A DNA stretch of 64,000 bases from Sideroxydans sp. (GCA_027310665.1 DAIDAJ010000127.1:1-64000), one strand, 5' to 3'. Counted from the stretch's first letter, positions 7,398-16,918 are shown. Numbers and translations: made by a program. Notes: generated by a model not told the origin, from the letters alone.

Positions 7398-8891
7398 GTG
7401 AGTGAGATGCTAAGCCTGACACGTGCCGCACGATTGATCGGTGTCGCGCGCACGGAGCTGCAAAAGAAGATTCAGCGCGGCGAGCTGGTTTCGCACGACG
7501 GGATGGTGACTGTCGAAAATTTGCTGGCCTGCTATCCGGACGCCCAGTTGGAAGATACCGCCGAGTCCAGAAGGGTTGCTCAGATCAAGGAGCGGGCCTT
7601 TGGCAAGCGTGTGTTCGAGAGAGCCTTGCCTGATGCGGAAGTGCTGGCAGCGCGCATCACCGAACTCGGCAAGACACTGGCGACCAGCCAGAGACAAGTG
7701 AAGCAGTTCAATGCGCTGCTAAATGGGCTTTGGGGCAAGCTTGCGGAGGTCGAATCCCGGCTTGAAGCGGAGGCTCGCCCGGCAATGGAAGATTTGAAGA
7801 TATGGATCAGGAAGGAGGTCGAGTTGGCTATGGAACCGGGGGCCGTCAATCCGATGGCAATCAAGGACGCTGTCCTGAGTATCATCACCGCCCAGGTGAC
7901 GGTATTGCCAAGCAAACATGATTTCCTGGTGGAAGGGCACGACTCCCTCCTGGAAGCCGCCATGCGCGCAGGCATACCGCTCAATTACGGCTGCAGTGGC
8001 GGCAATTGCGGTCTGTGCAAGGCCAGGGTGCTGTCGGGGGAGGTCAAGAAGACGCGCCACCATGATTTCGTGATTTCCGAGTCGGAAAAGAATCAGGGCT
8101 ATATTCTCCTGTGCAGCAATACGGCCGTCAGCGATGTGGTGATCGAAGCTGAAGTGGCGGGCAGCGTGCAGGACATTCCTTTCCAGCAGATCGACGCCCG
8201 GGTCAAGACGATGGGGTATATCAACGAAGATATGCTCTTGCTGCATCTCCAGACCCCGCGCACCCAGCGGCTGCGTTTTCTGGCCGGGCAGTCGGTGACT
8301 CTGCGCGTCGGGCAGTCCTTCAGCGCGGAGCTGCCTGTCGCCAGCTGCCCCTGCGACGACCGCAATGTGCTGTTTCACATCAGCAGGCAAAGCGGGAACC
8401 TGTTCTCCGATTACGTTTTTGATCATCTCGACCAGAATGACTTGGTGGAAATGGAGGGGCCGCAGGGGGAATTCATATTGCATGAAAAATCTACCCGGCC
8501 TTTGTACTTTTTTGCGTTCGATACCGGTTTTGCGCCGATCAAGAGCCTGATCGAACACGCGCTATCGCTCGAAGCGGAAACCATCTGTTTGCACTGGTTC
8601 GGATCGGGTCAAAAGAATATCTACCTTCCGAATATCGCCCATGCATGGCGGGACGCATTGGATAATTTCCACTATGAAGAACATGTCGCGGGTTTCGATC
8701 TGCGTTCTGTCAACGACAAGCGCGCAAAGACTCTGTTTGTGCAGCTTGGAAATATCAACTTGAGTGACGCGAACCTGCTTCAGGGCGACATCTATATCGC
8801 CGGTCCGGAAGCTGCAGCGGGGGTGGCTGAACAGTATTTTCTGGACAAAGGTTTGCCCAAGACGCGCATTTCCGTTGCATGCGTTAAATGA
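7398..8891 (+). CDS. HTH-[2Fe-2S] ferredoxin-flavin reductase fusion protein
   Basis: About 497 aa in four parts. An N-terminal excisionase/MerR-like helix-turn-helix (LSLTRAARLIGVARTELQKK) is followed by a charged, probably coiled-coil linker. Next comes a plant-type [2Fe-2S] domain with C-x4-C-x2-C (GCSGGNCGLC) and a distal C (ILLCSN). The C-terminus is an FNR-like FAD/NAD(P) reductase. The C-terminal half resembles phenol hydroxylase or CDP-6-deoxyglucoseen reductase electron-transfer components. The first codon is uncertain: TTG 7386, GTG 7398 or ATG 7407; GTG 7398 has GGAAG five bases upstream. No oxygenase partner is encoded nearby, and substrate and partner are unknown. Confidence 0.75.
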   Translation: MSEMLSLTRAARLIGVARTELQKKIQRGELVSHDGMVTVENLLACYPDAQLEDTAESRRVAQIKERAFGKRVFERALPDAEVLAARITELGKTLATSQRQVKQFNALLNGLWGKLAEVESRLEAEARPAMEDLKIWIRKEVELAMEPGAVNPMAIKDAVLSIITAQVTVLPSKHDFLVEGHDSLLEAAMRAGIPLNYGCSGGNCGLCKARVLSGEVKKTRHHDFVISESEKNQGYILLCSNTAVSDVVIEAEVAGSVQDIPFQQIDARVKTMGYINEDMLLLHLQTPRTQRLRFLAGQSVTLRVGQSFSAELPVASCPCDDRNVLFHISRQSGNLFSDYVFDHLDQNDLVEMEGPQGEFILHEKSTRPLYFFAFDTGFAPIKSLIEHALSLEAETICLHWFGSGQKNIYLPNIAHAWRDALDNFHYEEHVAGFDLRSVNDKRAKTLFVQLGNINLSDANLLQGDIYIAGPEAAAGVAEQYFLDKGLPKTRISVACVK

Positions 8892-8901
8892 GTCTCTTGA
8901 A

Positions 8902-9840
8902 ATGTTCGGATGGCTGAGTTCGATGGCTGCACCCAAACGAGTATTCGCAGCTATCCTGTTGATTCTTGCCTGCTGCCTTGCTCCGGGTGTCTTGATGGCC
9001 CAGGAAGCCGGCAGTCAAGTCCATGGACTTTCGGATGGTGGGCGGGAGCGAACCTATCGCCTTTACCGTCCGGCATCCTTGGGCCGCCAGATGCCGGCGC
9101 CTTTGGTGATCGTCATTCACGGCGGATTCGGCTCGGGCAGCCAGGCTGAAGGTTCATATAACTGGGATGCGCAGGCTGACCTGCATGGCTTTGTCGTTGC
9201 TTATCCGGACGGCATCAGGCACAGCTGGAACGCCGGAGGGATATGCTGCGGCCCGGCGTTACGCGAGAATGTCGATGACGTCGGATTCCTCACGAGCCTG
9301 ATCAATGCCGTGTTCCGGTCAGACAATATCGATCCCCGGCGGGTTTACCTGACGGGCATTTCAAACGGCGCCGCGATGGCCTATCGATATGCTTGCGAAG
9401 GAAGCTATCCCGTTGCGGCTATCGGTCCTGTCGCCGGCAGCTTTTCATTCTCTTGTGCCAGCGTCCATCCCATGTCTGTCATGGCGATCCACGGCCTGGA
9501 CGACCGTCATGTGCCATTTGCGGGAGGGCAGGGAACGAAAGGCGTAACAAAAGGATCGTGGAATCCGGTACCGGCCTCGCTTGAACTGTTTCGGACCGGC
9601 GATTCCTGCGAGCCACCGGCAATCAGCAAAGCAGGGCCTGTGAAGACTGAAGTGTCGAAGTGCGCACGCGGCAGGGAAGTCGTCTTGATCACGGTTGAGG
9701 GAGCAGGGCATCAATGGCCGGGCGGGAAAGCGCGCGGAGTCGTGCAAAGAATATTGGGTGCGGATACCCCAAGCACGGCGCTGGATGCCACATCGGCATT
9801 ATGGAGTTTCTTTCAGCAGCATCCGGCTCAACCCCGCTAG
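8902..9840 (+). CDS. Secreted PHB depolymerase/feruloyl esterase family hydrolase
   Basis: An alpha/beta hydrolase of the LpqC/PHB depolymerase family, predicted to be exported (hydrophobic signal ending VLMAQEA). The oxyanion region IHGGFGSG, nucleophile motif GISNG, an aspartate in HGLDDRHVPF and the histidine in GAGHQWPGG complete the triad. Such enzymes hydrolyse polyhydroxyalkanoate oligomers or feruloyl and acetyl esters; the substrate cannot be told here. ATG 8902 lies 10 bp after the preceding gene. ATG 8923 would give an even more typical signal peptide (MAAPKR n-region). Confidence 0.8.
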   Translation: MFGWLSSMAAPKRVFAAILLILACCLAPGVLMAQEAGSQVHGLSDGGRERTYRLYRPASLGRQMPAPLVIVIHGGFGSGSQAEGSYNWDAQADLHGFVVAYPDGIRHSWNAGGICCGPALRENVDDVGFLTSLINAVFRSDNIDPRRVYLTGISNGAAMAYRYACEGSYPVAAIGPVAGSFSFSCASVHPMSVMAIHGLDDRHVPFAGGQGTKGVTKGSWNPVPASLELFRTGDSCEPPAISKAGPVKTEVSKCARGREVVLITVEGAGHQWPGGKARGVVQRILGADTPSTALDATSALWSFFQQHPAQPR

Positions 9841-9852
9841 GGCCATGCACAG

Positions 9853-10938
9853 CTATTGCCGGGACACCAGCTTGTAATCCTCGGGTACAGTGAAGATGCT
9901 GTCGTGCAGCTGATCGAGTTTCAGCGACTTCACTTCGACGGTGAACGATAGTATCGGTTCGCCTTCGGCCTCTTTCATGGCCTCGTCGGTTTTCTTCTTT
10001 GCGAACATCCCGGTGAGGCTGGAGACCAGCCCGCTTGCGCTGGAAGGGATCGATTCCCGGCTGGAAGATTCGTTTTTCGCTTCCTTGGGGGCGCAGGCGT
10101 TGCCGTCCATATTCCACGCGAGGTGGGTCGAGATCGGGTATCCCTTGATCTTTTCCATTTGCCTGCCGGCATCCAGGAACGCCTTGAGGTCGGCCTGCTT
10201 CAGGGAGCTGGCCATGTAGGCCGAGATCAGTTTGGCGGCATCGGACGGGAGGATCTGCTGCTTGACGGTATTGGCAACAGCTCCTGCATAGGCACGCGCA
10301 TAGCTCTCTTCCATATTCAGCGCATCGCGTATGGATCGCGTCATCGGCGTGGTCCAGATATCCATGTTCATGATGCTGGTTGTGGTTCTTGCGGCATTGT
10401 CGCGCAGCTTGACCACCCACGCGACCTGGTACTCGTCGGTATCAAAGCCGTTGATGGTCTTTTTCTGGCCGGTCGATTTCACGGTGAAGCTGGTGTTCGC
10501 AACCGTCATGGTGCAACCGGACTCATGCCGGGGCTTGGGCTGCTCTGCCGTATCGTTCTGTTTGGGAGGTGCACGCTTCGATGTTTCCGTGCAGCCCTTC
10601 AGGGGGCATTCGGTGTATTCGTGCTTTTCGGTATCGAGCGTCCATTGCAGGTTGCGGTCGATGCGAGAGATTGTCGTTCCGGATTTTTTCCCGATCAGGT
10701 AGCCCGAGAATGTGCCGGTCCCCTTGAACATCGATTCGTCCCGGCGCATGTTGCTGCGGACATAATTCTGCTCAGTGCTTTCGGTCGGGAAGAAGCCCTT
10801 GATCCCGTTGTTGACGACCTGCCGTTCTATGACGGCGGTGGCGTGGAGCGGGGTGTTGTCGACGACCTCGACCGGTTTCGTGGCGCATCCTGCAAGCGCG
10901 GCCGCAACGGCAATGGTGCAAAGGGAATAGCGCAACAT
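9853..10938 (-). CDS. Putative lipoprotein of unknown function
   Basis: 361 aa. The start at 10938 is chosen because a perfect AGGAGGTGAT precedes it and it opens directly into a lipoprotein signal (MLRYSLCT, lipobox LAGC). The track's longer version adds 23 unlikely residues. The rest has no recognised domain. It includes a Cys-containing central part (ECPLKGCTE, SGCTM) and a C-terminal segment with TVEVKSLKLDQL. It converges on the esterase gene with a 12-bp gap, and no functional link is evident. Confidence 0.75.
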   Translation of the reverse strand: MLRYSLCTIAVAAALAGCATKPVEVVDNTPLHATAVIERQVVNNGIKGFFPTESTEQNYVRSNMRRDESMFKGTGTFSGYLIGKKSGTTISRIDRNLQWTLDTEKHEYTECPLKGCTETSKRAPPKQNDTAEQPKPRHESGCTMTVANTSFTVKSTGQKKTINGFDTDEYQVAWVVKLRDNAARTTTSIMNMDIWTTPMTRSIRDALNMEESYARAYAGAVANTVKQQILPSDAAKLISAYMASSLKQADLKAFLDAGRQMEKIKGYPISTHLAWNMDGNACAPKEAKNESSSRESIPSSASGLVSSLTGMFAKKKTDEAMKEAEGEPILSFTVEVKSLKLDQLHDSIFTVPEDYKLVSRQ

Positions 10939-11085
10939 ATCACCTCCTGCTTTGATTTCCGGTATTTGCCAAGGATCCATTGCGACCGGATGGCCAAAGT
11001 TTAACAAACTTGGGCCGGTTCGTGGTCGAAGCGGGTGGTTGTGCGGGATCGATGCGCAGGGCAGTGCTGGTCGCGTGTGATCACC

Positions 11086-11769
11086 CTAACTTCGACCGGC
11101 GCTGCCGAGCAAGGGCAAGGTGGCGACCAAGTCCGCGAAGCGCTGTCCTTGTACAACGACATGGGCGGTGATTCGTGTCGCCGCAAGGTCGCCATCTTGC
11201 GCGAGGATCGCCTCGACGATGCCGGCATGTTCCGCGAATGAGGAATTCATCCGGTCCCGGACGCGCAGCTGAAGGCGCCGGTACGGCCTCAATCGCTTGC
11301 CCAGGGCGTTCGCCTGTTCTTCCAGAAATCCGTTATGGCTCGCCGCGTACAGCAACTGGTGGAACTGTTCGTTCAAGTGGTAGTAGGAGTCCGGGTCGTT
11401 CGCCTTCTGGGCTGCTTCACAGGCCTGGTGGGCTGCCATCAGTGCCTGTTGTTCGGGGTGCGTGATACGGCGTGCGGCGAGACGTCCGCACATGGCTTCC
11501 AGTTCGGCCATCACTTCGAACATCTCATAGAGCCGGTTCTGCGCGATCTCGGCGACGATCGCGCCGCGCCGCGGCCGTATCTCTACCAGACCCGCGGATG
11601 CCAGCTGGATGAGTGCTTCGCGGATCGGCGTGCGTGACACACCAAAGCTGTTTGCCAATTCGGTCTCGTCAAGACGCATTCCGGGCGGATAGACACCCGT
11701 GACGATGCGTTCCTCGATTTGATCGCCCATTTGCTCCGAGCGCCGTGACGTGCGTTGCTTGCTTTCCAT
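11086..11769 (-). CDS. GntR/FadR-family regulator of malonate genes
   Basis: 227 aa. The N-terminal winged helix is typical of GntR (ETELANSFGVSRTPIREAL, then GLVEIRPRRGAIV). The C-terminal ~140 residues are an FCD ligand-binding domain (HLNEQFHQLLY, HAGIVEAI). It is divergent from the TRAP/malonate decarboxylase operon. Malonate loci in Acinetobacter (MdcY) and Rhizobium/Sinorhizobium (MatR) have GntR regulators, so local control of matPQM-mdc is likely, probably as a repressor relieved by malonate or malonyl-CoA (inference). Confidence 0.88.
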   Translation of the reverse strand: MESKQRTSRRSEQMGDQIEERIVTGVYPPGMRLDETELANSFGVSRTPIREALIQLASAGLVEIRPRRGAIVAEIAQNRLYEMFEVMAELEAMCGRLAARRITHPEQQALMAAHQACEAAQKANDPDSYYHLNEQFHQLLYAASHNGFLEEQANALGKRLRPYRRLQLRVRDRMNSSFAEHAGIVEAILAQDGDLAATRITAHVVVQGQRFADLVATLPLLGSAGRS

Positions 11770-11835
11770 GCGGCTCCTGATGCGGCTGCTAAAAAATTAT
11801 GGCATTGACAACAATTACCCAGGCAGTCAATATTG

Positions 11836-11864
11836 CATACATTGTATGATATTTTGTATACAAA
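11836..11864. promoter_or_regulatory. Two palindromic operators for the GntR regulator
   Basis: CATAC-ATT-GTATG (11836-11848) and the perfect 12-bp palindrome TTTGTATACAAA (11853-11864) lie side by side in the 195-bp divergent region. Both fit the TTGTATACAA-type sites bound by FadR-subfamily regulators. A TTGACA at 11805-11810 is a possible -35 element reading toward the transporter. Confidence 0.6.
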
Positions 11865-11964
11865 GTAATAAATGATTGATTTTGGGTATTTTAGATAGGG
11901 GCTGTTGCTTCAGTAGATTAACTGCCTGCCTGTGTTTCGTTCATACATCAAAGGGAGATTTCCA

Positions 11965-12990
11965 ATGACCATTACTCGTCGCAGCATCCTTATGTGTTTT
12001 GCAGCAGCCTCACTTTGTGCGTTGTTTACCCGCCCAGCCCTGGCTGCGGACCCGGTGACCCTGAAGATATCCCACCAGTTTCCCGGCGGCACCATCGATG
12101 CAGGCGACTTCCGCGACCGGCTGTGCCGCCGTTTCGCTGCGGAGATCGAGAAGCGCAGTGGTGGCGCACTGAAAGGGACTGTCTATGCCGGTTCTTCGTT
12201 GATGAAGACCAACGCCCAGTTCAGCGCCCTTAGGAAAGGCGCGCTGGACATGTCGCTGGTGCCCCTCAACTACGCGGGAGGCGAAGTGCCGGAAACGAAC
12301 ATCGGACTGATGCCCGGCATGGTCACGTCCTACGAGCAGGCCGCGAAATGGAAGAATGCCGAAGTCGGCAAGGCGTTGTCCGAAGTGCTCGCCAACAAGG
12401 GTGTGATCATCGTCAGCTGGATCTGGCAGGCGGGTGGTGTGGCAAGCCGCACCACGCCCATCGTCGATCCGTCGGATGCCAAGGGACTGAAGATCCGCGG
12501 CGGCAGCAAGGAAATGGATATGGTGCTCAAGGAAGCCGGGGCCGCCGTGCTGGATATGCCCTCGAACGAGATCTATGCCGCGATGCAGACGGGCGCACTG
12601 GACGCCGCGATGACTTCGTCCACCAGCCTGATCTCCTTCCGTCTGGAAGAAGTTGCCAAGCACCTGACCACCGGCCGCGGCAAGACCTACTGGTTCATGC
12701 TGGAGCCGCTGATGATCTCCAAGTCGGTCTTCGACCAGCTTCCCAAAGCCCAGCAGGACCTGATCATGACGGTCGGCGCGGAGATGGAGAAATTCGCGAT
12801 GGAGCAGGCCAAGGCGGACGACCAGGCAGTTGCGGCGGTGTATCAGAAAGCCGGCGGAAAAGCCTATGACCTGTCGGATGCTTCGGTCAAGAAATGGCAG
12901 GCGATCGCACGTGACACGGCATGGAAGAACTATGGCGAGAAGAGCGAGAGCTGTGCACGTATCCTCAAGCTGGCCGAGAAGTTGTTGTGA
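11965..12990 (+). CDS. matP: TRAP transporter substrate-binding protein (malonate)
   Basis: Periplasmic DctP-family receptor, 341 aa. The start at 11965 follows AGGGAGA and gives a twin-arginine-like signal (TRRSILM, cleavage near RPALA). Downstream are DctP features including TLKISHQFPGG and LKIRGGSKEMDMVLKEAG. It is the first gene of a run with both TRAP permease subunits and seven mdc genes, so malonate is the likely ligand, as for the MatPQM system of Sinorhizobium. The symbol is by context; the binding site cannot be read from sequence. Confidence 0.85.
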   Translation: MTITRRSILMCFAAASLCALFTRPALAADPVTLKISHQFPGGTIDAGDFRDRLCRRFAAEIEKRSGGALKGTVYAGSSLMKTNAQFSALRKGALDMSLVPLNYAGGEVPETNIGLMPGMVTSYEQAAKWKNAEVGKALSEVLANKGVIIVSWIWQAGGVASRTTPIVDPSDAKGLKIRGGSKEMDMVLKEAGAAVLDMPSNEIYAAMQTGALDAAMTSSTSLISFRLEEVAKHLTTGRGKTYWFMLEPLMISKSVFDQLPKAQQDLIMTVGAEMEKFAMEQAKADDQAVAAVYQKAGGKAYDLSDASVKKWQAIARDTAWKNYGEKSESCARILKLAEKLL

Positions 12991-13544
12991 GTCACGGGGT
13001 TGAACTGGAGGGCACAAAGCCCTCCCTGACCCCGCAAGTCGGCGGTGTGCTGGGGGCGCTGGCCAAGTGGCAGGCGAAGATCAACAGTTACGTGCTGTTC
13101 GTTTCAATGATCGCACTTCTGGCGGCCTGCCTGGTTCTTACGCTGAGTGTGGTGATGCGCTATTTCCTGAAATTGCCCACCGATTGGCAGGATGAGGTTT
13201 CCGTCTTCCTGCTGGTCGGCGCGGTGTTCATGTGCGGTGCATATGTGCAAGCTGAGCGCGGCCATATTGGCATCGGCGCGCTGGAAGGTTTCTTCTCGCC
13301 GGCGGCCAACCGCATACGCCTGCTGTTCTGCGATATCGCTTCCCTGGCATTCTGCTCGTTCTTTACCTACAAGACCTGGAGCATGCTGCATGAGGCGGTC
13401 GTCGAAGGCCAGACGACTTCTTCGACATGGAGCCCGCCCCTGTGGATACCTTACGGCCTGATGGCGGCAGGGATGAGCCTGCTGTGCCTGCAGATGCTGC
13501 TGCAGATATTGATTGCGTTGAAGACCAAAGGAGCGGCAAATTGA
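12987..13544 (+). CDS. matQ: TRAP transporter small permease (DctQ family)
   Basis: Small inner-membrane subunit with four predicted helices, 185 aa. The family signature is visible as RYFLKLPTDWQDEVSVFLLV. The start is a GTG that overlaps the previous stop (GTGA), so translation is coupled. The track's ATG at 12921 would add residues encoded inside matP. It works with the large permease and the DctP receptor to import malonate driven by the Na+ or H+ gradient (family knowledge). Confidence 0.85.
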   Translation: MSHGVELEGTKPSLTPQVGGVLGALAKWQAKINSYVLFVSMIALLAACLVLTLSVVMRYFLKLPTDWQDEVSVFLLVGAVFMCGAYVQAERGHIGIGALEGFFSPAANRIRLLFCDIASLAFCSFFTYKTWSMLHEAVVEGQTTSSTWSPPLWIPYGLMAAGMSLLCLQMLLQILIALKTKGAAN

Positions 13545-14896
13545 GTGTCGGCATCATTGGAGTACTGTACGGACTTGGCACCCTGCTGTTCATGTTTTCG
13601 GGCATGCCGATCGCATTTGCCCTCGGCAGCATCGCTGTGCTGTTCATGTTCATCTTCATGCCGGGGTCGTCGCTGGATACGGTCACGCTGAACGTCTACG
13701 AAGAGATGGCCAACATCACGCTGCTGTCGGTCCCGCTCTTCATCCTCAAGGGAGCGGCCATCGGCAAGTCGCGCGCAGGCGCCGATCTCTACCTGGCCAT
13801 CCATGCCTGGATGCACAAGATCCCGGGCGGACTGGGTATTGCGAACGTGTTCGCCAGCGCCCTGTTCGCCGCCATGTCGGGTTCGAGCCCGGCCACCTGT
13901 TCCGCGATCGGTAGCGCGGGCATTCCGGAGATGCGCGCACGCGGCTATTCGCCGCGCTTCGCGGCCGGCATCATCGCGGCAGGCGGCACGCTCGGCATCC
14001 TGCTGCCGCCGTCCATCGTGATGATCCTGTTCTCTGTCGCGGCCGAGCAATCGCTGGGCAGGCTGTTCCTGGCAGGGATCGGCCCTGGCGTCCTGATGGT
14101 GGCCCTGTTCTCCGGCTATGCCGCATTCCGCTACAAGAAAGAATATAGGGAAGCGCTCGACATCTACAATCAGGGCGGAAAGAAATCGGCGTATCTCGAC
14201 GCGATGACGTTGACGCTCTACGACAAGTTCAGGCTGCTGCCCCGTGTCGTTCCCTTCGTCACTTTGCTGGTCGGTGTCATGGTCGCGCTCTATGGCGGGT
14301 TCGCCACACCGTCCGAAACTGCCGGCCTGGGCGGGCTCCTGGCGCTGTGCCTGATCGCGGTCATCTACAGGATGTGGCGGCCGTCGCAGCTCAAGCCCGT
14401 CCTGTCCAGTACGCTGAAGGAATCAACCATGCTGATGTTCATCATCGGCATGTCGCTGCTCTATTCCTACGTCATGAGCTACCTGCATATCAGCCAGTCC
14501 GCGGCGGAAGCCATCGTTGCGCTGAGCCTGTCCAAGTGGGCGCTGTTGAGCGTGATCCTGCTGATGGTCGTGGTGCTGGGTTTCTTCCTGCCGCCGGTAT
14601 CGATCATCCTGATGACGGCACCGATCATATTGCCGCCGCTCAAGGCCGCCGGCTTCGACCTGATCTGGTTCGGCGTGGTCATGACCATCGTCATGGAGAT
14701 GGGACTGATCCACCCGCCGGTGGGACTCAACATCTTCGTCATCAAGAACATCGCGCCGGACATCCCGCTGAAAGACATCATCTGGGGAGTGATCCCCTTC
14801 GTCGGGCTCATGATGTTTGCGGTGCTGCTGATCTGCATCTTCCCGGGGATCGCCACCTGGTTCCCCGACATGGTCTACGGCATGAGCAATAAATGA
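13541..14896 (+). CDS. matM: TRAP transporter large permease (DctM family)
   Basis: Translocation subunit of the TRAP malonate transporter, 451 aa with about 12 membrane segments. DctM landmarks include FSGMPIAFALG, SGSSPATCSAIGSAGIPEM and GGTLGILLPPSIVM. A TTG start at 13541 overlaps the matQ stop (TTGA) with AAAGGAG a few bases upstream. The ATG at 13427 in the track lies deep inside matQ and is rejected. mdcA follows after 28 bp. Confidence 0.88.
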   Translation: MSVGIIGVLYGLGTLLFMFSGMPIAFALGSIAVLFMFIFMPGSSLDTVTLNVYEEMANITLLSVPLFILKGAAIGKSRAGADLYLAIHAWMHKIPGGLGIANVFASALFAAMSGSSPATCSAIGSAGIPEMRARGYSPRFAAGIIAAGGTLGILLPPSIVMILFSVAAEQSLGRLFLAGIGPGVLMVALFSGYAAFRYKKEYREALDIYNQGGKKSAYLDAMTLTLYDKFRLLPRVVPFVTLLVGVMVALYGGFATPSETAGLGGLLALCLIAVIYRMWRPSQLKPVLSSTLKESTMLMFIIGMSLLYSYVMSYLHISQSAAEAIVALSLSKWALLSVILLMVVVLGFFLPPVSIILMTAPIILPPLKAAGFDLIWFGVVMTIVMEMGLIHPPVGLNIFVIKNIAPDIPLKDIIWGVIPFVGLMMFAVLLICIFPGIATWFPDMVYGMSNK

Positions 14897-14924
14897 TCGC
14901 CATGAACTACAGCAGGCAAACAAC

Positions 14925-16586
14925 ATGAACGCTCCGGACATTTCTGAAAAGCGCTGGGACACACTGGCACGCAGCCGGGCCGCACGGCTGGCGCGGGCGG
15001 GCCATCTGGCCACTGGCTGCATCGTGTCCGCAGACGATATCGTGCAATTGCTCGAGGCCGTGATTGAGCCCGGCGACCGCGTCTGCATCGAGGGCAACAA
15101 CCAGAAACAGGCGGACTTCCTGGCACGCAGCCTGGTCAAGACCGATCCCTCGCGCCTGCGCGACCTGCACCTGGTGCAATCGGTGCTGGCCCTGCCCGAG
15201 CACATCGACCTGATCGAGCGCGGTCAGGTGAGCCGCATCGACTTCTCCTTCTCCGGCCCGCAGGCGGCACGTCTGGCGCGCCTGGTGGAGAGCAGGAAGA
15301 TCGCCATCGGCGCGATCCATACCTACCTCGAATTGTTCGCACGCTATTTCGTCGACCTGACACCGCGTGTCGCACTGATCGCAGCGCAGGCAGCCGACCG
15401 CGAAGGCAACCTGTATACCGGCCCCAACACCGAGGATACGCCGGCCATCGTCGAGGCCACGACCTTCAAGGGCGGCATTGTCATCGCGCAGGTCAACGAG
15501 ATCGTGGACAAGCTGCCGCGCGTGGACATCCCGGCGGACTGGGTGGACTTCGTCGTGAAGGCGCCGACGCCGCATTACATCGAGCCGCTGTTCACCCGCG
15601 ATCCCGCCCAGATCACCGAGATCCAGGTGCTGATGGGGATGATCGCGATCAAGGGGCTGTATGCGGAATACGGCATCAAGCGCCTCAATCACGGCATCGG
15701 CTTCGACACTGCGGCGATCGAATTGCTGCTCCCGACCTACGCCGCAGACCTGGGGCTGAAAGGGAAGATATGCACGCATTGGGCGCTGAACCCGCATCCG
15801 ACGCTGATCCCCGCGATCGAGGCCGGCTTCGTCGAGTCGGTGCATTCCTTCGGATCCGAGGTCGGCATGGAACGCTACACCGCCGCGCGGCCTGACGTCT
15901 TCTTCACCGGGGCGGACGGTTCGATGCGCTCCAACCGCGCCTTCTGCCAGGCCGCCGGCCATTACGCCTGCGACCTGTTCATCGGCTCTACCTTGCAGAT
16001 CGACCTGCACGGCAACAGCTCGACCGCGACCAAGGGGCGCATCGCCGGATTCGGCGGTGCGCCTAACATGGGCGCCGATGCGCGCGGCCGCCGCCACGCA
16101 TCGCCGGCCTGGTTGCGTGCCGGCCGCGAAGGACGCGGGGACATCGCGATGCCGCGCGGACAGAAACTGGTCGTGCAGATCGTGGAGACCTTTCGCGAGC
16201 ATATGGAACCCGCGTTCGTCGAACGCCTCGACGCTTGGGAACTGGCGGCCACCGCGAACATGGAACTGCCGCCGGTGATGATCTACGGCGAGGACCTGAC
16301 GCACATCATTACAGAGGAGGGCATCGCCAACCTGCTGCTGTGCCGGACGCCGCAGGAACGCGAACAGGCCATTCGCGGCGTGGCGGGTTACACGCCGGTC
16401 GGCATGGCGCGCGACCTGCGCATGGTGGAGAACCTGCGCGATCGCGGCATCATCCGCCGCCCGGAAGATATGGGCATCCGCAAGAGCGACGCGACGCGCG
16501 ACCTGCTTGCCGCGCGCAGCGTCAAGGACCTGGTGTATGCCTCTGGCGGTCTGTATGACCCGCCCAGGCAATTCCGCAACTGGTGA
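14925..16586 (+). CDS. mdcA: Malonate decarboxylase alpha subunit (ACP transferase)
   Basis: 553 aa. In biotin-independent malonate decarboxylase it swaps acetyl for malonyl on the acyl carrier protein MdcC, loading the substrate as malonyl-S-ACP. Length and sequence match MdcA throughout, including the CoA-transferase-like parts (CIEGNNQKQADF, TGPNTEDTP). It opens the mdc block, directly after its transporter. The order here is A-C-D-E-G-B-H; in classical Pseudomonas operons mdcB lies second. Confidence 0.95.
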   Translation: MNAPDISEKRWDTLARSRAARLARAGHLATGCIVSADDIVQLLEAVIEPGDRVCIEGNNQKQADFLARSLVKTDPSRLRDLHLVQSVLALPEHIDLIERGQVSRIDFSFSGPQAARLARLVESRKIAIGAIHTYLELFARYFVDLTPRVALIAAQAADREGNLYTGPNTEDTPAIVEATTFKGGIVIAQVNEIVDKLPRVDIPADWVDFVVKAPTPHYIEPLFTRDPAQITEIQVLMGMIAIKGLYAEYGIKRLNHGIGFDTAAIELLLPTYAADLGLKGKICTHWALNPHPTLIPAIEAGFVESVHSFGSEVGMERYTAARPDVFFTGADGSMRSNRAFCQAAGHYACDLFIGSTLQIDLHGNSSTATKGRIAGFGGAPNMGADARGRRHASPAWLRAGREGRGDIAMPRGQKLVVQIVETFREHMEPAFVERLDAWELAATANMELPPVMIYGEDLTHIITEEGIANLLLCRTPQEREQAIRGVAGYTPVGMARDLRMVENLRDRGIIRRPEDMGIRKSDATRDLLAARSVKDLVYASGGLYDPPRQFRNW

Positions 16587-16600
16587 CAGGACAACAGACA

Positions 16601-16918
16601 ATGGAACAATTCTCGCTCACGCTGCCGTCAGACGCTTTACCGCAAAACATCGCAAGTGCCACGCTATGCGGTGTCGTCTCGTCCGGCAATCTGGAGATCC
16701 TGGTTGAGCCGGCTGCGGCTTCCGATGCCTGCCGGATCGTGGTCAATACCTCTGCGCACGGCTTCCGCGACATCTGGGAGGCCGTGCTGAAGGACTTCGC
16801 CCGCCGCCATAGTGTCGGCGGTCTCAGCCTCTCCATCAACGATGCGGGCGCCACACCGGCGGTGGTCAGCCTGCGTCTCGACCAGGCTTTCGAAACGTGC
16901 CGCGGAGAGCTCGCATGA
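16601..16918 (+). CDS. mdcC: Malonate decarboxylase acyl carrier protein (delta subunit)
   Basis: 105 aa carrier that holds acetyl or malonyl on a 2'-(5''-phosphoribosyl)-3'-dephospho-CoA arm. The attachment serine is expected in VVSSGNLEIL (about Ser28), matching the GSGDLE motif of the family. ATG 16601 gives the usual N-terminus (MEQFSLTL); the track's GTG at 16583 overlaps mdcA and is less likely. It ends in ATGA shared with mdcD. Confidence 0.92.
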   Translation: MEQFSLTLPSDALPQNIASATLCGVVSSGNLEILVEPAAASDACRIVVNTSAHGFRDIWEAVLKDFARRHSVGGLSLSINDAGATPAVVSLRLDQAFETCRGELA

